In this document: positions 8,201 to 16,079 of the stretch, piece by piece
Layout of the letters: the number at the start of each line of letters is the position of its first letter
Numbering within the stretch: the stretch's first letter is position 1
NCBI GenBank assembly: GCA_016935915.1
Contig: JAFGQB010000206.1
Span: 1-58,422, forward strand
DNA: 58,422 nt
Reading direction: 5' to 3'
DNA from: Spirochaetota bacterium
Lineage (GTDB): Bacteria; Spirochaetota; GWE2-31-10; JAFGQB01
Notes under the pieces: generated by a model
Seen by the model: only the letters and a program-made list of their open reading frames with translations
Databases searched by the model: none
What the model was told of the DNA's origin: nothing
Program-made: the position numbers and the translations under genes

Positions 8201-9016
8201 CTATTTTAAGTTAGTTTTATAAATCATAATTTTTATTTTATTATAATCAATTTTATCTATGGGTTCTTCTAAAGAACAAATATTTTCCCAATTAAAACCA
8301 TATTTTTCTTCTTCTTTCCAGTCATCCGGGAATTGTATTCTGAAATAGTCTCCGATTGCCGTTTCCATTTTAGGATCATAATCGTATGAATAATTACCAC
8401 TACTTCCAATATTTTTTAGGTTCGGAGAATAATTTTCATCCATAAATTGAGCAGATAAAATAATTACTAGACCGCATACTGCATCAAGCAAATTATTAAA
8501 AGTAGCTTTATCAAAATGTAAATGTCTATCATGTTTTGATTTGTTATATTCTTGATACCATTTTAAAACATGCCAATTTTTTGATGGTTTTGAAGCCCAA
8601 TTTTCAAATGGTCTACGTATATTAACTTTTCCTTTCCAAATTGGAAATTTTACTTTATAAGATGATAGTCTATGTGAAATTTCAATTAGACTATAGTCAT
8701 TTTGTATATTCATATTTCCAGAATTTGAATATATATTTTCTTTTAGTATGGCTGTAAAATTTGCTTCTATTTCAATACATACCCTTATTAATAATTCTTG
8801 AATTTTGAGCGAAATTGTATTGAGATTTTTGTCACATGGTTCAACAAATTCAAATAATTTTTGCAAGTCTTCTTGTATTATTAAATATGCCCGAATATAA
8901 TGTTGTGGATCATTTGCAAATTTTGGATGCAATAAATATTGCCAATGCCCACCATTTGCATAAGTTCCATTTGTTAGTAATCTTACTGTTCTTTTTAAAG
9001 GTTTTTGTAATGCCAT
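8201..9016 (-). CDS. Hypothetical protein, possibly HEPN-like C-terminal region
   Basis: A 271-residue soluble protein with no family I can name. The middle (about 160-205) contains WYQEYNKSKHDRHLHF followed by a hydrophobic helix (LLDAVCGLVIILSAQF). An Asn-x-x-Lys-His-x-Arg segment before a long helix is reminiscent of helical HEPN-type proteins in defence loci, but the HEPN catalytic pattern is not clear enough to claim. It is in the leftward cargo row, 50 bp after the adjacent zinc-ribbon protein gene, probably in the same transcript. Confidence 0.5.
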   Translation of the reverse strand: MALQKPLKRTVRLLTNGTYANGGHWQYLLHPKFANDPQHYIRAYLIIQEDLQKLFEFVEPCDKNLNTISLKIQELLIRVCIEIEANFTAILKENIYSNSGNMNIQNDYSLIEISHRLSSYKVKFPIWKGKVNIRRPFENWASKPSKNWHVLKWYQEYNKSKHDRHLHFDKATFNNLLDAVCGLVIILSAQFMDENYSPNLKNIGSSGNYSYDYDPKMETAIGDYFRIQFPDDWKEEEKYGFNWENICSLEEPIDKIDYNKIKIMIYKTNLK

Positions 9017-9059
9017 TTATTTTTTCTTTTTAGTAATAATTATTATTCAAATATATATA

Positions 9060-9446
9060 TTATCTAAAAAAATTACCACAAACCGGACATTTATATTTTC
9101 CAAAATCTTGAGCTGCTATAATTGGATTTTTTATCAATCTAATTTTTTTACCAGACTTATCAAAACATCCGGTACAAAAAGGACCGTCTCCATTTTTTGT
9201 ATAATATGAATCATTTTTAAGAATTAATTCTTCTTTTTGATTTTTGGTATCTTCTATAATACGTATTTTTTCTTTTAATTCGTTATTTTCATTAATCATC
9301 TCAGATAATTTAACTTTAATTTCTGATAGCTCTAAGTTCAAATCAGCGATTACATTTTTCAAATCAGCATCTTTTATTTTATCATTTATTTCTTTTAATT
9401 TTTTTACAGTATCAATTATTGAAGTAACACTTTTAATTAAATCCAT
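9060..9446 (-). CDS. Coiled-coil protein with C-terminal zinc ribbon
   Basis: A 128-residue protein. Residues about 15-75 form a heptad-like coiled coil (LKEINDKIKDADLKNVIADL and following). The C-terminus has two Cys pairs, CTGC in GDGPFCTGCFD and CPVC in YKCPVCGNFF, which would bind one zinc ion as a ribbon. The start ATG at 9446 is preceded by GAGG. Proteins of this layout are common in prophages and genomic islands without assigned function. It is the first gene of the leftward cargo row, so its promoter should lie in the 178-bp gap up to the repressor. Confidence 0.65.
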   Translation of the reverse strand: MDLIKSVTSIIDTVKKLKEINDKIKDADLKNVIADLNLELSEIKVKLSEMINENNELKEKIRIIEDTKNQKEELILKNDSYYTKNGDGPFCTGCFDKSGKKIRLIKNPIIAAQDFGKYKCPVCGNFFR

Positions 9447-9624
9447 ACTTGAACCTCATAATATAAATAAATCCATCCCATCAGTATAAATGCTTTTGAC
9501 CAGGTTAATGGCCTTTTCTTCAAAACCCCAATTTGTAATTTTTTTATATATTCATCTATTTAAATTTGCAAACTTAAAAATCAGTTACTACAATTAAATC
9601 AAAAGGCGCTCTTCTAAGTAAAAA

Positions 9625-10080
9625 TCAAGTCGGTTTCATTTTCAGCATTTCACTTTGCAATGTAACTAAGGACCGGAGTTTGTCATTAAGCTCTTTCCTA
9701 AGGTCAGAAATTTCTTTTTCCAGGTTTTCGTTGCTTTTTTTTTCGTTATCCAGGTCAACGGCATACGTTTTACATTTATCTTCAAGGGCGCTGATCCGCG
9801 CCTTCAGCTGCAATATTTCAGGAGTTTCGATCTTAACGGGAGCTTTTTCGTTTGACCGGAACACCTCACCTTCACCGGTAAACAGCCAATTTGTATTTAG
9901 ATCAAAAAGGTCTATCATTTTTTTTATGACTTCTCTTGAAGGGCCTACTTTCCCACTTTCAATTGAAGAAATTATATCACGTTTAATATTTAATTTTTCA
10001 GCAAATGCCTTTTGAGTTAATCCTAACATTTGCCTGAAATCTTTAAATCTATCTATAAGCTCAATTTCATAATCTGTCAT
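9625..10080 (-). CDS. Phage repressor, XRE-type HTH with coiled-coil C-terminus
   Basis: A 151-residue lysogeny repressor candidate. Residues about 10-65 are a Cro/C1-type helix-turn-helix (FAEKLNIKRDIISSIESGKV, then VGPSREVIKKMIDLF) ending with LNTNWLFTGEGEVF, a hallmark of phage XRE regulators. The C-terminus (about 85-145) is a coiled coil and not a LexA-like peptidase domain, so induction by RecA-driven self-cleavage is not expected. I place the start at the ATG 10080; a TTG at 10086 is also in frame. It is divergent from the early operon, with palindromic operators between, and its composition matches the phage core. Confidence 0.85.
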   Translation of the reverse strand: MTDYEIELIDRFKDFRQMLGLTQKAFAEKLNIKRDIISSIESGKVGPSREVIKKMIDLFDLNTNWLFTGEGEVFRSNEKAPVKIETPEILQLKARISALEDKCKTYAVDLDNEKKSNENLEKEISDLRKELNDKLRSLVTLQSEMLKMKPT

Positions 10081-10103
10081 AAACAATTTACTCGGTTATT
10101 ATA

Positions 10104-10109
10104 ATTATA
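10104..10109 (-). promoter_or_regulatory. Probable -10 box of the repressor promoter
   Basis: The minus strand reads TATAAT here, preceded by GGG, 24-29 bases upstream of the repressor ATG at 10080. No good -35 is seen at the right distance; CATTTA lies 17 bases upstream. The weak -35 would fit regulation by the repressor itself. Confidence 0.4.
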
Positions 10110-10139
10110 CCCTTTAAAATGTAAAATAAATGTAAATAA

Positions 10140-10180
10140 GGAATAATTCCCTTGAAATTGTGGAAAAATTCCACTATAAA
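10140..10180 (+). promoter_or_regulatory. Early lytic promoter with two repressor operators
   Basis: TTGAAA (10152-10157), a 17-bp spacer and TATAAA (10175-10180) form a good promoter for the rightward early genes. The spacer contains the perfect inverted repeat GTGGAAAAATTCCAC (10160-10174). A second palindrome GGAATAATTCC lies at 10140-10150, two helical turns upstream. Both share the half-site GGAA/TTCC. A repressor bound at the downstream site would sit between -35 and -10 and block RNA polymerase. Confidence 0.75.
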
Positions 10181-10189
10181 TAAGTATGC

Positions 10190-10345
10190 AGAGTTAAAAA
10201 AATAACTCTATAAAAATAAAAAAGACGTGCGGGGAAAATAAGAGAGAGATTCCCCTCCATAACTTATATGAACCGTATGCCTTTTTTATATACCGTAATG
10301 ACATTATATAAAAATAATTAAAATTGTCAAATTTTAATTATTTTA
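10190..10345 (+). other. Hairpin-rich leader of the early transcript
   Basis: Just after the early promoter the transcript can form AGAGTTA/TAACTCT (10190-10209) with an A6 loop, and GGGGAA/TTCCCC (10231-10255). Close to the first gene it can form TTAAAATT/AAATTTTAA around GTC. No gene is evident. A regulatory leader, for antitermination or mRNA stability, is possible. Confidence 0.45.
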
Positions 10346-10356
10346 AAGGGGAAAAG

Positions 10357-10560
10357 ATGAAAAAAAATGAAAGAAAATCAAACGGAAAAAAATTGTTCGA
10401 GATCGGATATTATTCACATCTAATAAAAAACGGTGCTCATGAATATAAGACACAGCTTGTTCTGGCGGAAGGCAAGGAAGAAGCTGAAAAGGTATTCACT
10501 GATAAGGTTGACTGCCGCGGAATAGCCTGCATTAAAGAATTTACTTATTATATTGAATAA
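10357..10560 (+). CDS. Small hypothetical early protein
   Basis: A 67-residue basic protein, first gene of the early operon. The ATG at 10357 follows the ribosome-binding sequence AAGGGGA at 10346-10352. The frame extends upstream to a TTG at 10324, but that lies in the leader hairpin. The sequence (FEIGYYSHLIKNGAHEYKTQ, then AEKVFTDKVDCRGIACIKEF) suggests a compact alpha/beta fold. Not recognised; the position matches the small regulatory genes after the repressor in Mu-like phages. Confidence 0.6.
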   Translation: MKKNERKSNGKKLFEIGYYSHLIKNGAHEYKTQLVLAEGKEEAEKVFTDKVDCRGIACIKEFTYYIE

Positions 10561-10580
10561 ACATTAAAAGGAATAAAAAG

Positions 10581-10988
10581 ATGAGAATTATTATATCGAT
10601 TTTAATTGTCTTTATCATTAGTTCTTTTTCTTGTGTCATACCGATTGATCCTGACCTCATTGAACAGACGATACTGAAAACCAATCAGGACATTGTATAT
10701 AAAAAAGATATTATCGATAACTGGCAGACTGCCGCTGTTACACGAAGCAGGAAAACCGGAGATTGTGAAGATTTCGTAATACTTTGCATAGATGAAGTTT
10801 ACAGAAAATACGGCATAAAATGCGACATGAGATTCATTAGATATTCTTTATCATGCGAAGGACATGCGGTTCTTGAATATGACGGCATTCGGTATGAATG
10901 TACGGATCATGATTCTGTCAAAGTCGAAAAAGGATATGTAAATCAGGAATTATGGGGATTCTGGTTTTTGAAAGGTCTGTTTTTTTAA
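10581..10988 (+). CDS. Secreted transglutaminase-like cysteine peptidase, putative lipoprotein
   Basis: A 135-residue protein with an N-terminal hydrophobic signal (residues 1-17) ending SSFSC, a lipobox-like site at Cys18. The rest matches the transglutaminase/papain-like fold: Cys62 in TGDCEDF, His95 in EGHAVLEY and Asp109 in ECTDHD can form the Cys-His-Asp triad. Enzymes of this kind cut or crosslink proteins or peptidoglycan peptides in the periplasm. It is unusual in the early region of a Mu-like phage, two genes after the operator. Altering the envelope to block superinfection is one possibility; the substrate is unknown. Confidence 0.7.
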   Translation: MRIIISILIVFIISSFSCVIPIDPDLIEQTILKTNQDIVYKKDIIDNWQTAAVTRSRKTGDCEDFVILCIDEVYRKYGIKCDMRFIRYSLSCEGHAVLEYDGIRYECTDHDSVKVEKGYVNQELWGFWFLKGLFF

Positions 10989-11001
10989 AAGGATATTGAA
11001 T

Positions 11002-11217
11002 ATGGTTTTAACAAAGAAAAAAGAAATGAACAAGGAAAGATATAAAAGTTTCATCATGGCAATGATTGATAAAGAGCTTTCACAAAAAGACCTGGCAAAA
11101 ATGCTAGGCTGTTCCGATGTTTTTGTTTTCTATTTATTAACAGGAATCAGGAAAAGCAGAAAAAAAGAGCAGAAACTTTGTGAGATTTTAGGCATTGAAT
11201 ATAAGGATGCTTTATAA
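11002..11217 (+). CDS. Small XRE-type HTH regulator (Ner position)
   Basis: A 71-residue DNA-binding protein made almost entirely of one helix-turn-helix (LSQKDLAKMLGCSDVFVFYL, then LTGIRKSRKKEQKLCEIL). I use the ATG at 11002, nine bases after AGGA; the frame also has a TTG at 10996. In Mu the equivalent position holds ner, a Cro-like repressor that turns down early transcription, and this protein may have the same role here. The sequence is not close enough for me to name it ner. Confidence 0.75.
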   Translation: MVLTKKKEMNKERYKSFIMAMIDKELSQKDLAKMLGCSDVFVFYLLTGIRKSRKKEQKLCEILGIEYKDAL

Positions 11218-11226
11218 AAAAAAACA

Positions 11227-11342
11227 GCCCGCGGGGTATATAAATGCGGGCATTGAAGGGTACCTGTTATGGAGTAACAGGAACAAATAAATAATAGCAT
11301 ACTTGAAATAAGTATGCAAAGGATTTTTAAAAAAAATCTTTG
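11227..11342 (+). other. Four consecutive hairpins in the leader of the DUF3102 gene
   Basis: The 139-bp gap after the HTH gene can fold into four successive stems: GCCCGC/GCGGGC (11227-11251); CCTGTTA/TAACAGG with loop TGGAG (11263-11281); GCATACTT/AAGTATGC with loop GAAAT (11297-11317); and AAAG-GATTTTT/AAAAATCTTT (11318-11342). The ribosome-binding site GGGGAG follows at once. None has a T-run typical of a terminator. AAATAAGTATGCA in the third stem also occurs at 10178-10190 by the early promoter. A structured regulatory leader or small RNA is likely. Confidence 0.55.
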
Positions 11343-11356
11343 GGGAGTTAACAAAT

Positions 11357-12205
11357 ATGGATAATGACAATAACAATATAACCTTATATGAAAACAAGGA
11401 TTTTGAAAAGTCGGTGATTGAGGAAATGACATCATTGCATAACGACATCAAATCAATGATGGAAAAGACTTTTCAGAAAGCCCTGCGTTTAGGCGAACTT
11501 CTTGTATTTACAAAAAAAGAGCTTCCTCATGGAAGTTTCATAAGCTGGATAAATCAAAATCTGCCTTTCAAACAAAGAACTGCACAACAATATATGTTGG
11601 TTTTTGAAAAAAAAGCGGAATTGGAAAAAATGTCTATTACAAATCTTTCATCTGCTTATAGATGGCTGACAGGCAAAAACGCATCTGATGCGCATTTGAA
11701 AACGGCAACAGTTACCGATTTGGATGATGACAATGATGAGCCAATAGAATTGGATGATGTCCAATTAACCGAAGTTGACGAGTCAAAAGAACTCGAGCAG
11801 GTTTATAAAAAGCTTGAGAAACTGGAAAACAAGGTAACCGAGCTTGAAGAGTCAAATTATAAAAAAGACAATCAAATTGAACTTCTTAAACGAAAGGTTG
11901 AAAGGGAGAGGATTCAGGATGAAGCAAGGGACACTCTCTTTGATACCCTGCGGAAAGTCAAGGATGCGGTCATTAAGCCGGACTGTCTTGAAGGCGACTT
12001 TACCGAATGCGCAATGGTAAATACGATCATTACAAAAACCGTAAAGCATTTTAGGGAACATGCCTTAAAACTTGAAACGATTGCAGTAAACGAACTTTCA
12101 AGAAAAGCCTTATACGACACGGTGTCGCATTTCCTGTCGTCAATAAACAACTGGAGCAAAACCGTCGCAAAAAGATTCAAGATAAATCCGGAGGACATCA
12201 AATGA
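11357..12205 (+). CDS. DUF3102-like early phage protein
   Basis: A 282-residue protein. Residues about 25-110 match the DUF3102 type, found in phages and plasmids next to replication or transposition genes: AFRLGE-like LGELLVFTKKELPHGSF, ISWINQNLPFKQRTAQQYM and LSSAYRWL. The middle is acidic (DLDDDNDEPIELDDVQLTEV), followed by a coiled coil (about 145-190). Its stop overlaps the transposase ATG (ATGA), so the two are coupled. DUF3102 function is not established; it may bind DNA through the helical N-terminus and help organise transposition. Confidence 0.75.
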   Translation: MDNDNNNITLYENKDFEKSVIEEMTSLHNDIKSMMEKTFQKALRLGELLVFTKKELPHGSFISWINQNLPFKQRTAQQYMLVFEKKAELEKMSITNLSSAYRWLTGKNASDAHLKTATVTDLDDDNDEPIELDDVQLTEVDESKELEQVYKKLEKLENKVTELEESNYKKDNQIELLKRKVERERIQDEARDTLFDTLRKVKDAVIKPDCLEGDFTECAMVNTIITKTVKHFREHALKLETIAVNELSRKALYDTVSHFLSSINNWSKTVAKRFKINPEDIK

Positions 12206-14016
12206 AATGGATTGACTTATCTTTGGTCGCCGATATCGTAAGACAGAGTAAAAGTTCGGTTTCAAGAAGATCACAGGCCGAATACTGGCAGGCAAGAAGC
12301 GTAAAAAGCGGGAAACGCGGAGCTAAGAAAACACAGTATCTAATAACAGCCCTGCCGGATGACATCAAGGAAAAACTATACCAGATCATAAAACCGAAAA
12401 AAGCATGCGTAACCGCCGGTAATTCCGATTGGGATCATGCGGGAATTAAGAATCAAAAAAGGGCGCTTATCAGGCAGTCAATATTGATGGAATACCGCCG
12501 GCACAGCATGAGTTATGAAGAATTTTCATTTTTATATAATCTTCACAGATTCACTTTGCCTGAGGAAACATATAAATATTACAAAACCATTGATGTCATA
12601 ACCTTATACAGATGGGATAAAAAGGCAAAAGACAAGGACTATGAAAAGCTTTTAACCGGTTACGGAACAAACAGAACCGGAGCCGGCGGAAAGACCTTAA
12701 CCAATGAAGATAAAATACAGCTTCAACAGTTGTTCCTCACGACAAAACAATGGACTATGGCAAAATGCTACAGGTCGTTTTGTGAAATGAATCCCGAAAA
12801 AGACATTTCATATTCAACGGTAAAAAGATTTTATGTTTCACTGCCGCCCGCATTGCAGACCTTGAAACGGTTCGGAAGCACTTCCTTTAATGACAGATTC
12901 ATGCCCTATATATCAAGAAATTATGATTTTCCCGTTATGCATATCTGGTGTTCGGATCATCATATGCTTGATGCGTTCGTCAGGGATGAAAGAGGCAGGA
13001 TTTACAGACCATGGATTACGGCATTCCAGGACATGAGAAGCAGGAAAATTGTCGGTTACTGCTTAGCAAAAAATCCTTCATCATATACGATATTGAAAGC
13101 CTTTTTAATGGCTGTTCTTTTATATGGCTTCCCGGATGAAGTCTATTTTGACAACGGAAAGGATTACAGGGGCAAGACGCTGCAGGGCTTTACAATGGAG
13201 TTTTCGGATGACGAACAGATAAAGATCAAAGGGATATTTGCCATGTTCAACATACAGGTAAGGTTCTGCTGGCCTTATCACGGTCAGTCAAAACCGATTG
13301 AACGATGGTTCAGAACTTTGCTTGAAGAATATTCAAAAACCCTTGATACGTTTTGCGGATCAAATACTGCAATAACTCTTGAAGAGCATAAAAGCTATAA
13401 AAAAGATGTCATCGGAAACATAAACCTTACAATCGATGATATTGAAGCATCATTCAAGACATGGCTTGATAAATGGAATGCTTCCTGGAAACATACAGGC
13501 AAAGGCATGAACGGAAGAACTCCGGATGAGGTTTTCAACGAAGGAACTAAGAACAGGATTAAAATTGAAATCCCTTATGAATATCTGGATAGGATATTCG
13601 TAAGAACATACCAGGTAAAGTCGGTCGGAAGGAACGGAATATCGGTTGAAGGCATTCAGTATTATAATCCGTATTTAATCGCATTCATCGGAAGAAACAA
13701 CAGGCTTATAGCAAGAAGATCCCTTAATGACATAACGAAAATCAAGGTTTATGACGGCGACGACAGGTTAATCTGCGAAGCATATAACATGATGCTCACC
13801 GATACCGGAGCCGCTGAAATCAACATAAGGAATGCAAAACATTTGAGGAAAGAGGCAAAAGAGCATCTTAAAGGACATCTTGCAACAAGAAATTATCTGG
13901 TAAAATCCCTGCCTGAGCTTGTGGCTTTGGACAGTGAAAACAATAAAGATTATTTATTGATGCCGCCGTCGGCGGAAGAGGAGGTAAAAATAAGACAGGC
14001 GGGATTTTTTGGTTAA
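12202..14016 (+). CDS. MuA-like DDE transposase
   Basis: A 604-residue transposase that cuts the phage ends and joins them to target DNA, for integration and replicative transposition. The N-terminus (WIDLSLVADIVRQSKSSVSR, then KKTQYLITALPDDI) is the MuA-type winged-helix domain. The catalytic RNase H-fold core has Asp252 (WCSDHHMLD), Asp317 (VYFDNGKDY) and Glu367 (KPIERWF). A C-terminal beta-barrel and basic tail follow, the tail corresponding to the MuB-contact region. MuA is about 660 residues, so this is a normal short relative. It would bind the TGTA-starting ends at 1642 and 41879. Confidence 0.95.
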   Translation: MKWIDLSLVADIVRQSKSSVSRRSQAEYWQARSVKSGKRGAKKTQYLITALPDDIKEKLYQIIKPKKACVTAGNSDWDHAGIKNQKRALIRQSILMEYRRHSMSYEEFSFLYNLHRFTLPEETYKYYKTIDVITLYRWDKKAKDKDYEKLLTGYGTNRTGAGGKTLTNEDKIQLQQLFLTTKQWTMAKCYRSFCEMNPEKDISYSTVKRFYVSLPPALQTLKRFGSTSFNDRFMPYISRNYDFPVMHIWCSDHHMLDAFVRDERGRIYRPWITAFQDMRSRKIVGYCLAKNPSSYTILKAFLMAVLLYGFPDEVYFDNGKDYRGKTLQGFTMEFSDDEQIKIKGIFAMFNIQVRFCWPYHGQSKPIERWFRTLLEEYSKTLDTFCGSNTAITLEEHKSYKKDVIGNINLTIDDIEASFKTWLDKWNASWKHTGKGMNGRTPDEVFNEGTKNRIKIEIPYEYLDRIFVRTYQVKSVGRNGISVEGIQYYNPYLIAFIGRNNRLIARRSLNDITKIKVYDGDDRLICEAYNMMLTDTGAAEINIRNAKHLRKEAKEHLKGHLATRNYLVKSLPELVALDSENNKDYLLMPPSAEEEVKIRQAGFFG

Positions 14017-14038
14017 TTATTACTTGGGAGGGTAAAAA

Positions 14039-14986
14039 ATGGAGAAATATCAGGGGTATGATATGAGCATTCATGAACAATTTTTAAAAAAGCTTGAGAA
14101 GATGCAGTCCGAGGGCATTTCCCAGGCTGAAATTTCAAGACAGATCGGAGTATCGTCAAGCGCGATAAGCATGTACAAGTCAGGCGCTTATGACGGGGCA
14201 ATGGGAGGTTTTGAAGAAAAGATTAAAAGCTGGCTTTCACTGCAGGACAGGAAAAACCAGAAGCTAGTAATTCCTTATTGTGAAATCGGAGCAACAAACG
14301 TCATTTATCAGTCGATCGACACCTGTCAGAGAGACAAGGATTTCGCAGTAATCATTGGCAAGGCGGGAACGTCAAAGACATTGACCGCAAAGAATTATGT
14401 CCGCGACAACAAAATGTCAATTTACATCAAAATGAATAAATCGACTGTCGGGGCTTTGTTAAGGGCCATAGGCAGGGAATTGAAAATCGATTTGTCGGGA
14501 TCCTCCGTGACGCTGTATGAAAAAATCATAGGATTTTTAAAGGGCAAGGAATGGGTCATTGTAGTCGATGAAGCGGATTATCTTAACGACAAATGTTTCC
14601 AGATGTTGAGACACATTTCGGATGATGCGGAAATAGGAGTCGCATTAATAGGGCTTGAAAGACTTGAAGGCATTTTGATTTCACAGAAAGACGATTATCA
14701 GCAGTTATTAAGAAGAATAGGCACATTCTTAAACTTAAGCGACGGCAAATGGAAATATAATTTACAGGATGCCGGCAGGATTATAAAATCTGTATGGCAC
14801 GGATTAAAGGAAGATATAGTAAAGGATTTTTTTGAAAAATCAAAGGGATCAATCGGAACATTGACCAAGCTTATGGATAAAGCCTATGAAATTGCATTGA
14901 AGAACGGTAAGACAATACCTGAATTGATTGACATCGAGGATGCGAAAAAAGTTGTAATGAGAGCCTGTAACAGAATCGTATTTTAA
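14039..14986 (+). CDS. MuB-like AAA+ ATPase, transposition target activator
   Basis: A 315-residue ATPase that in Mu forms filaments on target DNA, stimulates the transposase and provides target immunity. Residues about 18-50 form a helix-turn-helix (ISQAEISRQIGVSSSAISMY), as in MuB. Walker A is GKAGTSKT (107-114), Walker B is VIVVDEAD with Asp177 and Glu178, and an arginine-finger region follows (LLRRIGTF). The start is after a strong GGGAGGG site, 22 bp after the transposase stop. The order A then B is that of Mu. Confidence 0.93.
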   Translation: MEKYQGYDMSIHEQFLKKLEKMQSEGISQAEISRQIGVSSSAISMYKSGAYDGAMGGFEEKIKSWLSLQDRKNQKLVIPYCEIGATNVIYQSIDTCQRDKDFAVIIGKAGTSKTLTAKNYVRDNKMSIYIKMNKSTVGALLRAIGRELKIDLSGSSVTLYEKIIGFLKGKEWVIVVDEADYLNDKCFQMLRHISDDAEIGVALIGLERLEGILISQKDDYQQLLRRIGTFLNLSDGKWKYNLQDAGRIIKSVWHGLKEDIVKDFFEKSKGSIGTLTKLMDKAYEIALKNGKTIPELIDIEDAKKVVMRACNRIVF

Positions 14987-14998
14987 GGAGGTTCTCTT

Positions 14999-15163
14999 AT
15001 GCGGATTGTTTGCAATGATCAGATAAATAACTTAAGTCCCAGGGCGCAGATCGCCCGGGATTTGAGAATGCTTAAAGCGACAATGACCAGACTACATGAA
15101 AGCAGGGAAATATTAAACAGACAGATTTATTCAGTCAAAAAAATATTTGAGGAGAAACAATGA
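14999..15163 (+). CDS. Small hypothetical early protein
   Basis: A 54-residue frame starting at ATG 14999 after the strong ribosome site AAGGAGG (14985-14991), and ending in an ATGA overlap with the next gene. The protein is largely helical and basic (PRAQIARDLRMLKATMTRLH). Not recognised. The tight coupling on both sides supports it as a real gene. Confidence 0.65.
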   Translation: MRIVCNDQINNLSPRAQIARDLRMLKATMTRLHESREILNRQIYSVKKIFEEKQ

Positions 15164-15483
15164 ACTTGACTTTAAGAAATAAAACAAGGGAAAACATTCA
15201 AAGGCTTTTTTCAAAGGCTAAATGCATCATTAAATCCGTCATCCATGTTGAGGATAATATTTATTCCGTAATTTATTATACGAAAACAAAGAGGCAGGCT
15301 GTTGAAGTGATTCTAAAAAAGAACGGATATAAACTTTTGAATGTCAACGGCATTTTCGGACAGGATAAATACTTGTGTTATATAAGAAAACTTGAAAGGA
15401 GGGTCATAAAAAAGAATGAAAGTAAAACCTGTAATGCACTGGAAAAAACCGGGAGTAATCAGGAAAATAATCAATCATATTAA
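15160..15483 (+). CDS. Hypothetical early protein
   Basis: A 107-residue basic protein starting in an ATGA overlap with the preceding small gene, with GGAG eight bases upstream. The first 85 residues look like a small alpha/beta fold (SVIHVEDNIYSVIYYTKTKR); the last 20 are polar and low-complexity. Not recognised. A ribosome-binding sequence (AAGGAGGG, 15396-15403) lies inside its 3' end, so the tail may overlap another short frame. Confidence 0.6.
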   Translation: MNLTLRNKTRENIQRLFSKAKCIIKSVIHVEDNIYSVIYYTKTKRQAVEVILKKNGYKLLNVNGIFGQDKYLCYIRKLERRVIKKNESKTCNALEKTGSNQENNQSY

Positions 15484-15512
15484 AAACAAATATTTTTGGA
15501 GGTGTAGTTATT

Positions 15513-16022
15513 ATGGCAAGAATTAAACCGCAGTTGACAAAGATCAACAATCTTGATGAAGCGGATCTGGTTTTAAAGGAAATCGGCATAGCCGAGAGGG
15601 AACTTGAGGCGATAGATGCTCAGGCTCATAAAAAGATTGCGGATATTAAGGAAAATACCGCAAAAAAAGGTGAAGGCCTGCGTTCAAGGATAACCGAACT
15701 TGCTTCCCTTTTGGGTTCTTATGCGGAATACAATAAGGGAGAATTATTCAGAGAAAAAAAATCCGTTGAACTGACATTCGGAATTTTCGGTTACAGAAAA
15801 TCAACCGTCATCAGCGTTAAAAAGGCCACTTTAGAACTTTTAAAAAAACTGAACTTGAATCAGTATATCAGGATAAAAGAAGAACCTGATAAGGAAAAGA
15901 TGTCCGAGCTGTCGGATGAAGCATTATGCTCGGTTGAAGCCGTCAGAAAGATTAAGGATGATTTTTTCTGCGAAGCGAACAAAGAGGAAATAAATAAGGA
16001 ATTATTAAAAAGTCAAGTTTGA
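15513..16022 (+). CDS. gam: Gam-like host-nuclease inhibitor (Mu Gam family)
   Basis: A 169-residue protein of the Mu Gam family, which binds double-stranded DNA ends and shields them from RecBCD-type exonucleases, much like eukaryotic Ku. Family features are the N-terminal coiled coil (DLVLKEIGIAERELEAIDAQ and onward to about residue 75). The core strand-helix set follows (KSVELTFGIFGYRKSTVISV, LNLNQYIRIKEEPDKEKM). Strong ribosome site GGAGG ten bases upstream. The position after the A and B genes matches Mu. It probably protects the ends of phage DNA. Confidence 0.92.
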   Translation: MARIKPQLTKINNLDEADLVLKEIGIAERELEAIDAQAHKKIADIKENTAKKGEGLRSRITELASLLGSYAEYNKGELFREKKSVELTFGIFGYRKSTVISVKKATLELLKKLNLNQYIRIKEEPDKEKMSELSDEALCSVEAVRKIKDDFFCEANKEEINKELLKSQV

Positions 16023-16079
16023 TCATCTGAACTAATGGGATGGGGATGTCTTATTAAACCTATTTATATTTAAATGGGA

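Noticed and set aside
9566..9575. TTGCAAACTT, shared with the right-end transposase repeats, between the cargo and the repressor.
   Set aside because: Only ten bases match, the CGTGA part is missing and it is not at an end. It could be an internal site or chance, so I do not list it as a feature.
15416..15526. A 36-codon frame after AAGGAGGG, overlapping the end of the 107-residue gene and the start of gam.
   Set aside because: It is short, basic and overlaps on both sides, with a long spacing to the ATG. Possible, but not supported enough.
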